A stretch of 64,000 nucleotides of DNA from assembly GCF_907164915.1 (NCBI RefSeq), contig NC_061864.1, positions 14,143,889 through 14,207,888 of the forward strand. Direction: 5' to 3'. This document shows positions 59,204 to 64,000 of the stretch, piece after piece; the first letter of the stretch is position 1, and each line of letters begins with the position of its first letter. The notes under the pieces were generated by a model. The model had not been told where the DNA came from. It worked only from the letters and a program-made list of their open reading frames with translations, and did no database searches. Position numbers and translations under genes: made by a program. This DNA is from Impatiens glandulifera (lineage: Eukaryota > Streptophyta > Magnoliopsida > Ericales > Balsaminaceae).

Positions 59204-61795
59204 TTCTTATTAGTTTTAGAGAGATAAAAGCGAAGCTTGATGCTGCTGCATCTGAAGAATGGAGGAAGACGACGGTGGTGGAAAGGAAAGGAAAGAAAGA
59301 AATCAAAATAAAAATTGTTAAAATAATAATAGTAATGGGCATGTTGATGATGTTTGGGCAATAATGTTAGAGATTGCTTTTTCTTACAATTAAACCATGA
59401 CGGAAATTTCATATCCTATCCAAATCTTAATTATTTTTTATTTTTTTTTGTTTGTACTTTTTTTATAATTATTAATATTTTAGGGTTTAGACGGGAATGA
59501 ATTGGGTAATTAGCTTTTCATGGAAATGGGTAATTGTCTTGAATTTGTTAGTTTGTATTTTATAATTATTAATTTATAATGATTTAAAAAATATTAATTG
59601 ATAATAATTTTGAGAATATATAAATATTTTAAAGATATTAATATATAGGAATAATAATTTAAAATATAGTATATTTTAATTAATAAATTAAGTCAAATAT
59701 AGGGAATGAAAATTAAATAAAATAATTTTTTTTTGAAATAACTAAAATCAAATAAATTCTTAATTTATATTTTGGGAGGTAGTTTATAATTTAAAAAGTA
59801 AATTCAATAAATATATAAATTGTCGTGATATTCAATTTGTAACGTCCTCAGTTTTCTAGGGGTTCTATTAGAAAGTTGTGATTATGGAATATGGATAATG
59901 GATAATATATATAAATATATATATAAATAAACAAAACAAAAAAACAATATCATGATAATAAAAAAATATATAATTTATCTTTTTGGATAATTTTATTTAT
60001 TTATTTTTATCGTAAATGAATTGTGTTTAGTTAAATCAAAATTTTCATCTCCTAATTTTATAATCCAAATAATATTTTCAACATTGGTGGTGGGTAAGTA
60101 GTTTGTTAATTATATTCTTCAATTATTTTGATGATATTTTTTGAATTCGTGTTTGTTTCCTTGTACAAATAAATAAGATGAAATTACTATATTTAGAATT
60201 GTTTTTTATTTTAATTTTAAATAAAAAGTTACTAAAATTGATATTTCAACTGAAGGACGTGTAAGTATTTTCTTATTATTTTATGAATTTTTATTTTTTT
60301 TATTATATATGTAAATTGTCGGTTATCACTTGGTAGAAAATTTTTGACGTTATTTATCAACCCTCGATCGAAGACGATCGAAGACAATTTTCACCCCACT
60401 CAGAATATTTGCAGGAGATTTAAAAAAAAAAACATGATTGAATGAAAAGAAACTCATACAAATAATAATAAACAAACTAATGGTTACATGTAGTTTAATG
60501 ATATTTCATTCAGATTTATCTAGGCAATAATTTTTATAAACAAAATAATAAATTACTAACCATAATAATCATATTATATCTTATAAAATAATCTTAATGA
60601 TTTCCCCACATAAAATAATAATAAATATTAATAATAATACTAAATTACTAATAATAACATTATTAATTAATAAGAGTAATAAAGTAATTCTTTTAAATAA
60701 AGATATATATTTTGAAGGTAAAATTAGTAATCCTAATAATAATTATCTTAAATTTATTGACATTTCACCGAGATAAAGTACAATAAGATTATGAAATGTA
60801 CAATAAATTTATCATTTACAAAAAGTAATAATAAAGTTCGTGAAGTTGTTATCGACAACGATTAAGTTGAGATGAAAATATAATACTATGTTTATTGTAA
60901 ATAAAGTAATGGTTGAGTGTTACAATAAAATCATCCCAATAAGTGCTCGTTGATAAAATTGATACATGGATACATTTTAACATATCCCAATAGCCAAATA
61001 TGTTGCTAAATATAGACTATAAATGAATTCATTGTTAAGAAATCATAATATTTTTTTATGATAAAAGTATTGCTACGTACCTTCACTTTAGGGCTTGGTT
61101 TAGGAAATGGGTTTTTAAGTTTTATATGGTTTTTTTGTTCGAACAAAATTAGGAAAAAATTGATTTTTAAAATTTTAAAATTAATTTGAGAAGGATATGG
61201 TGAAGGTGAAAGAATAGTGGTTTAGAGAGATGAAATAATTTTGATATTTAAATGTATAAAATTGATAATTAGATAGTTGATATGATGTTTAAATTTTTAG
61301 AATAAAAACTGAGTTATTATTTTAATAACCAAAATAAAAAAACTCCATAATAACTATTGGTTGGTCAAATTTGATTAGACTAGCAATGGTGCCCCCATTT
61401 TCCTTAAAATTTCTCAATATATTTATCATGCATTGTAGTCTTATCTAATCAAAGGTATAATTTAATTGTTTGATTAAAAATGAGAAATCTGTAAAATGCA
61501 TCGTTAGATTCTTATTTAAAACGGATTAGGTTATATTATGAGACATGAAACTCTCGTAAACAATTAACAACAATGAACATTTTACTCCTTAGGTAAACAT
61601 TATTTCAAATCGTTAAGCCTTCAGATATTATAACGAGTAGAGATTGGATGAAGCACCATGTCCAATATTCTTATAATAATAATATGATAAAACAATGATA
61701 AATCTATGATACAAAAAACATGGAAGGGAATTTGATTCCCAATGAAATACTATACAAATAGAGAGACCACAAATCAACACCAAATCTCGTTTTAC
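59204..61795. other. Leader and promoter of the TMEM135-like gene, then AT-rich intergenic DNA
   Basis: 59204-59400 is the probable 5' UTR and promoter. The remaining 2.4 kb is AT-rich without any supported gene. A doubled decamer 'gatcgaagac' occurs at about 60366-60387. The region just before 61796 should contain the metacaspase 3' UTR. Confidence 0.5.
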
Positions 61796-63264
61796 TCAAA
61801 TGGAGAAACGCTTCGAGTACACATCAAACGGCTCATTAGCTGTTAATTGTGGCTCCTGCAACAGAATTATCCCGATTTTTAGCATTTCATCGTCAACAAA
61901 CTTAACAAAGTTAGCCAATAACTGACATCGGGAAGTAATTTGAGACATTTTTAAAAGTACAGAAAGTTTAATGACGCGAAATGAACTTTTTTATCCTCGT
62001 ATGAACGACTTAGTATTACCAATAAAACAAAATTTGTGTAAAGCATGTGGATTTCTTTGGTTTGTTAGTTTAAGGTTGAGTATGCTGTTGTTAAATTCAA
62101 ACTTAAGAAGCTGAAATTGAATACTTTATGTAATGTATGTATGCAATTACCTGTCTCAGTCCACTGCTGGTAGATCCTGTCAAAAGCATACTGAGAAGAG
62201 AAGTAACAACGCCTCCTCCCAAATCATTATCCGAGCTTCGGATTGTAGACCTCATGGCAGTTAACATGTTTCCGTAAGTAGTTGCTTCTCCTCGTTCAAT
62301 AGCTTGTATGAAAGAAAATGTCATTGCGCCAGTTGAGGTTACCTTGGATAAAGCCTTCACAAGAAGATAAAAAAGGGAAGTTTTTCAGATCGATGAATGA
62401 GAGAAATGCACTCGGGTTTTGGAGAGGAAGGTAATCTTACAGCTGTATCAGCAGAAGTTTGATGATCATCACAGCCACTGAATGAGATAACCTCACCACC
62501 ATTGGTTCCTTTCCAGGTACCAGATGGAGGACGATGATCCTCCCACACATATTTCCCAGTCCTACAAATCCATCAATATATTCATCAATTGCAAGAGTGG
62601 ACATCCAAAAAAAACATGGAATTCAATTTAGATTCTTGCCTTGGGAGCTTGTTTGATCTTGGGTTATTTAAGTTCTTTTAAAAAAAATATCTTTTCAACA
62701 TTATCGTATATATCTTTTCAACCATCAAATCACTTAATTCATTAACTAAAATATCAAAATATTACTTTCCTTTTAGTAATTTAACTCAAATAATCCCAAA
62801 ATACCCCACTTTTTCAACAAACAAATTTATTTATTTAATAACCCTACATCAAAGGAGCTCATAGCTAGACTGTTCTTATGTAAAAGAAGCAGTTTTGTAA
62901 AATCCACAAAAATATAAAAATGCATTCATTTACCTGTCCATCCTGCAAAGAAATGGCAAGTCCAAGACCGTGCCACTATGACAAGCATCAATGATGGCGT
63001 GAAGCTTGACCCCACGGGGGAGAGGCCTGACTATTGTTGCGTTAACTTCGTCATCTATAATCATTCCCTGCGTTTCAAAGTCCACTGGACATAGTGTTTC
63101 GTCAAACCCATCAATCTCATCACCAGTATAGTTCCTCTGTTGGGAACCATGTCCAGAGAAATGGAACAACAGAGAATCTCCAGGCTGACAACCTTGTACA
63201 AGCCAATACATTGCCATTCTCATATTATGTTTTGTGGGAAGTCTATATGGATCTGTTTCTTCTT
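61796..63264 (-). CDS. Type I metacaspase (MC1-like), last four exons; gene runs off the window
   Basis: Exons visible on the minus strand are 63264-62934, 62561-62441, 62354-62151 and 61855-61796, all GT-AG and in phase, giving about 238 C-terminal residues. The first of these exons enters with two bases of a split codon, so at least one upstream exon, with the zinc-finger prodomain and the first half of p20, lies beyond 64000. Both catalytic residues are here: His in HFSGHGSQ and Cys in DACHSGT. YVWEDHRPPSGTWKGTNGGE, SGCDDHQTSADTA and the p10 part with TGAMTFSFIQAIE follow. Metacaspases are Ca-dependent Arg/Lys-specific cysteine proteases; Arabidopsis MC1 promotes hypersensitive cell death. 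The tail matches MC1 best. The 736 bases to the window edge are intron. Confidence 0.95.
62644..62830. mobile_element. Tourist-like MITE in a metacaspase intron
   Basis: The left end GGAGCTTGTTTGATC and the right end (other strand AAATTTGTTTGTTGA) enclose a body with 'taatttaactcaaataatcc', the same phrase as in the copies at 4.7, 6.2 and 58.0 kb. It lies in the intron between the two exons at 62561 and 62934. Confidence 0.5.
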
Positions 63265-64000
63265 CTGAAATATAACTTTCACAAAGGATTCAAATCAGAA
63301 ATGACAAACCCAAAAGTTGATACATCATGGATAATCAGAAAACATGCAAATGAAGTTTTAACAGCACAGGAATAATATTTAAGAAAGGGGGCAAATCCTA
63401 GACCCGATTTGAACTGAAAAGGCTTGACTTGTGTTCCAACATGCATGTAATAATTAAGTGTGATTTACATTGTTCATTCCAATATTGTAACACACTTGAA
63501 ATTCAACCACTTCTTTTGTTTTGTATTCTGCAACTCTGCACCAATATATCTCCCCACTATTCTTTTTACTCCCGGTGGTAGCAATTAGGTACTTGTGATT
63601 TGTGAAGTTCGTTTTCTGTAGTGATTATCATGCTAAATCATTTGTATCCTGAAAATCAGTCACCAAATACACCTCTAGCACAAATAGGAGGCGATGAATC
63701 TGTTTTAAGAGTACTGTAATGACCACATGCCTCGGATTACATTGCGGATGCTATTTCTTTTACTACATTTTATTTATGATCTATGTTAGATCATTGTATT
63801 TTCTATAAAAGAATACTAAGAATTAGTAAATATAATCTAGTAATAAATGCATTGCTAATTGTATTAGTAGGCAAGTTAATGAATGAAACCATGTTTTTCA
63901 CTTCCATTTCCCTCCTGATCCTCCCCTGAACTATGAATAGTAAATGATTTTTCTCTTCTTTGTCAAAACATATCAATGTGCATTAATGAAAAAATAAGGT
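63265..64000 (-). other. Metacaspase intron (continues beyond the window)
   Basis: The acceptor at 63265-63266 starts this intron on its 3' side. I found no metacaspase coding segment on the minus strand up to 64000, so the intron is at least 736 bases. The plus-strand frame at 63094-63375 is antisense noise. Confidence 0.6.

Overview
The window is nuclear DNA from a flowering plant, most likely a eudicot. Genes are split by short GT-AG introns, intergenic DNA is very AT-rich and full of MITEs, foldbacks and degenerate repeats, and the gene set (oleosin, AP2/ERF factors, type I MADS box, RABD2, type I metacaspase) is plant-specific. The species cannot be named from sequence alone.

Layout: 1-4.1 kb is AT-rich DNA with a degenerate minisatellite, a tRNA-like remnant and a 201-bp MITE. 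At 4.1-9.3 kb (minus) is the splicing factor SF1/branchpoint-binding protein, probably with an intron in its 3' UTR. At 12.2-13.2 kb (minus) is a three-exon secreted HAD class-B acid phosphatase. At 16,074-19,879 lies a Mutator-like transposon with ~149-bp terminal inverted repeats and an 8-bp target duplication; it carries a full set of exons of a ROP-interactive CRIB (RIC) gene, broken by a stop at codon 11, plus a possible second gene fragment. Two group IX ERF genes follow (23.3-24.0 kb minus; 39.0-39.9 kb plus), divergent across ~15 kb of repeat-rich DNA. At 42.7-43.7 kb are two facing copies of the same broken amino acid permease (AAP) gene start. At 45.8-51.1 kb a truncated oleosin promoter/5' end and the complete oleosin gene flank a type I (M-gamma-like) MADS gene. 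Then come RABD2 (minus, six exons) and USB1 (plus, five exons) sharing a ~300-bp divergent promoter, a TMEM135/Tim17-22-23-like membrane protein (minus, eight exons), and the 3' four exons of a type I metacaspase (minus) that runs off the right edge.

The genes have separate housekeeping and developmental roles and form no operon or pathway. From memory, SF1, acid phosphatase, group IXb ERF, oleosin, USB1 and the TMEM135-like gene resemble an Arabidopsis chromosome 5 stretch around At5g51150-At5g51300, and ERF1/2-ERF5/6 beside RABD2 resembles At5g47200-47230, so this looks like a conserved ancestral block invaded by transposons. The RIC gene and the AAP fragments are the likely intruders. The most interesting object is the gene-carrying Mutator-like element and its possible chimeric transcript.
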